A stretch of 7,376 nt of DNA from Pseudomonadota bacterium. Its GTDB lineage: Bacteria > Myxococcota_A > Polyangia > Polyangiales > Polyangiaceae. Of the stretch, positions 6,090-7,376 are shown in pieces. The notes under the pieces were generated by a model. It had not been told where the DNA came from. It did no database searches and worked only from the letters and a program-made list of their open reading frames with translations. The stretch lies in assembly GCA_023460875.1 (NCBI GenBank), contig JAEWOQ010000205.1:1-7376 (forward strand), written 5' to 3'. Position numbers and translations under genes: made by a program. Position 1 is the stretch's first letter. The number at the start of each line of letters is the position of its first letter.

Positions 6090-6857
6090 ATGCGCCTGGC
6101 CACCTGGAACGTGAACTCCATCCGCGCCCGCCTCGAGCTGGTGGTCGAGTGGCTCCGGGAGCACCAGCCCGACGCCCTGTGTCTGCAGGAGACGAAGGTC
6201 GCCGACCACGAGTTTCCCACGGAGGCCTTCCAGCGCCTGGGCTACGAGGTCGCCAAGTGCGGCCAGCGGACCTACAACGGCGTCGCCATCCTGTCGCGGC
6301 ACCCCATCGAGGACGTGCAGGTGGGCCTGGTGGGGGCGGAGCCCGAAGACGACAAACGACTCATCGCCGGCACAGTCGCCGGTGTTCGGCTCCTCTCCGC
6401 CTACGTCCCCAACGGCAAGGCCCTCGACTCCCCTTCCTACGAAGAAAAGCTCCGCTGGCTCGAGCGCCTGCGTGAGACCCTCGACCAGCGCTACCACCCC
6501 GATGGCGAGCTCCTGTTGTGCGGCGACTTCAACATCGCCCACGACGAGCGCGACGTCTTCGAGCCAGAGCGCATGCGCGGACAGCTCTTCTTCTCTGCGG
6601 CGGAGCACGCCGCGCTGGAGCGTCTCCTCGCCTTCGGCCTCGTCGACGCCTTTCGACAGGTCGAGCACGAAGGGCAGCACTTCAGCTGGTGGGACTATCG
6701 CGCCGGCGCTTTTCGTCGCAACCGAGGCCTGCGCATCGACTATGCCTTCCTTACCGAGCCCCTGGCCCGGCGACTGTCCGGCTGCTGGATGGACAAAGAC
6801 GCCCGCGCCAAGGACAAGCCGTCCGACCACGTCCCCGTCGTCGTCGACCTGCGCTGA
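6090..6857 (+). CDS. xthA: Exodeoxyribonuclease III (AP endonuclease, XthA family)
   Basis: A 255-residue cytoplasmic Mg-dependent nuclease of the exonuclease/endonuclease/phosphatase fold. The family cuts DNA 5' of abasic sites and removes 3' blocking groups in base-excision repair. The protein spans a single full-length domain close to the usual family length. Active-site motifs are all present in order: WNVNSIRAR with N7, QETK with the metal ligand E34, YVPNG with Y105, GDFNIA with D146 and N148, LRIDY with D217, and SDHVPV with D246 and H247. A strong ribosome site precedes the ATG. It is divergent from the receptor gene and apparently transcribed alone. It ends six bases from the convergent gene to its right. 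Nothing is missing or unusual in it. Some members are named ExoA or a plain AP endonuclease; the catalytic set does not distinguish these. Confidence 0.95.
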   Translation: MRLATWNVNSIRARLELVVEWLREHQPDALCLQETKVADHEFPTEAFQRLGYEVAKCGQRTYNGVAILSRHPIEDVQVGLVGAEPEDDKRLIAGTVAGVRLLSAYVPNGKALDSPSYEEKLRWLERLRETLDQRYHPDGELLLCGDFNIAHDERDVFEPERMRGQLFFSAAEHAALERLLAFGLVDAFRQVEHEGQHFSWWDYRAGAFRRNRGLRIDYAFLTEPLARRLSGCWMDKDARAKDKPSDHVPVVVDLR

Positions 6858-6863
6858 CGGCTC

Positions 6864-7376
6864 TCAGGCCTGCTCAAGGGCCTCGAGGGCTCGAGCGGCT
6901 TCGAGGGAGACGCGACCGCGCCGCATCCAGTCTTCGAGGGACGGCGCCTCGGCGAAGGCACGCCGCACGCGCCCGTAAGCGGGCAGATAGGCGAGCTCGC
7001 GTCCCAACCCGCCGCCGCGGAGCGCCCGCTCACACGTCCGGTAAGCCCGCGCGACGGGCGCGCCGTGCTGGAGCAGGGAGCGCATGAGCTCCACGAAGTC
7101 GGCGCCAGCCCGGGTCGCGTGGGCCACCAGATGCCGGAGCGCGAGCTCGCGCCTCCGCGTCGCGCCGACGAGCGTCCCCGGATCCAGGAAACCGCGCCGC
7201 TCCTCGAGGAGCAGCGCGCGCCCCTCCTCGTCCTCCCCCGCCCCGGCGCTCCCTACCCGAAATAGCGCGCGGCGCTCTCCGAGGGCAGCGACGCGGGGCG
7301 CCAGGTGCCCCTCGATTTCATGGCAGACGACGCGCGGCACCTGGGCGGCCGCGAGCAGGAACGTCCCCGCCCCCAC
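6864..7376 (-). CDS. DUF1704/MATCAP-like putative metallopeptidase, C-terminal part
   Basis: The last 170 codons of a gene whose beginning is beyond the right edge; the GTG at the very edge is probably just an internal valine. Visible residue 19-24 is HEIEGH, an HExxxH motif with three residues between Glu and His, as in DUF1704 (the MATCAP tyrosine carboxypeptidase group and bacterial 'QEGLA motif' proteins) rather than classic HExxH zincins. About 26 residues on, EDEEGRALLLEE (48-59) fits the second conserved motif, supplying the likely third metal ligand. The tail, with AYRTCERALRGG (111-122) and AYLPAYGRVRRAF (129-141), matches the family's C-terminal pattern of a substrate-binding Arg region and a Tyr-Gly turn. 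A soluble cytoplasmic enzyme is likely; its bacterial substrate is unknown. It converges on xthA with a six-base gap and no visible terminator between them. Family assignment is from motif memory and is moderately sure. Confidence 0.6.
   Translation of the reverse strand: MGAGTFLLAAAQVPRVVCHEIEGHLAPRVAALGERRALFRVGSAGAGEDEEGRALLLEERRGFLDPGTLVGATRRRELALRHLVAHATRAGADFVELMRSLLQHGAPVARAYRTCERALRGGGLGRELAYLPAYGRVRRAFAEAPSLEDWMRRGRVSLEAARALEALEQA

Noticed and set aside
5979..6830. A 283-codon minus-strand open frame over xthA and the adjacent spacer
   Set aside because: It is antisense to a complete XthA with all catalytic motifs; its translation is Gly/Val/Ala-rich with no recognisable domain.
6855..6900. 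Bidirectional terminator between xthA and the convergent metallopeptidase gene
   Set aside because: Only six bases separate the two stops and no stem-loop with a T-run was seen on either strand.

Overview
The window is very GC-rich, with strong G/C preference at third codon positions and long open frames antisense to real genes. Its gene content suggests a Gram-negative delta-type proteobacterium, most likely Myxococcota (myxobacteria). Pointers are an outer-membrane receptor that begins with a TonB C-terminal-like domain, a cysteine-rich lipoprotein with Ig-like edges, and a proline-rich mini-lipoprotein. This assignment is inference from protein style; no rRNA or other marker gene is present.

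Layout. Positions 1-1475 (minus) hold most of a two-domain signal peptide peptidase SppA whose C-terminus lies beyond the left edge. A 191-base divergent spacer follows, carrying three imperfect tandem copies of a short motif just upstream of sppA. At 1667-1921 (plus) is a small GTG-started putative lipoprotein. A 103-base convergent spacer with short direct repeats separates it from a minus-strand operon. That operon reads right to left: a TonB-dependent receptor (3155-5899), then a 376-residue cysteine-rich lipoprotein (2025-3155) whose start overlaps the receptor's stop by one base. A 190-base divergent spacer with a four-tract G-run motif lies between the receptor and exodeoxyribonuclease III (6090-6857, plus). 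Six bases after xthA ends, the C-terminal part of a convergent DUF1704/MATCAP-like putative metallopeptidase begins (6864-7376, minus), running off the right edge.

How the genes fit together. The receptor and lipoprotein are translationally coupled and both are predicted to reach the outer membrane, so they probably act as one uptake or surface complex. The arrangement resembles SusC/SusD in logic, but I see no SusD homology. The substrate cannot be read from the sequence. SppA would act in the inner membrane on leftover signal peptides, and XthA is a DNA-repair enzyme; neither has a clear link to the receptor operon. The receptor-lipoprotein pair, with its non-standard N-terminal TonB-like domain and cysteine-cluster partner, is the best candidate for a poorly described system. 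No RNA genes, insertion sequences, CRISPR arrays or clear rho-independent terminators were seen.
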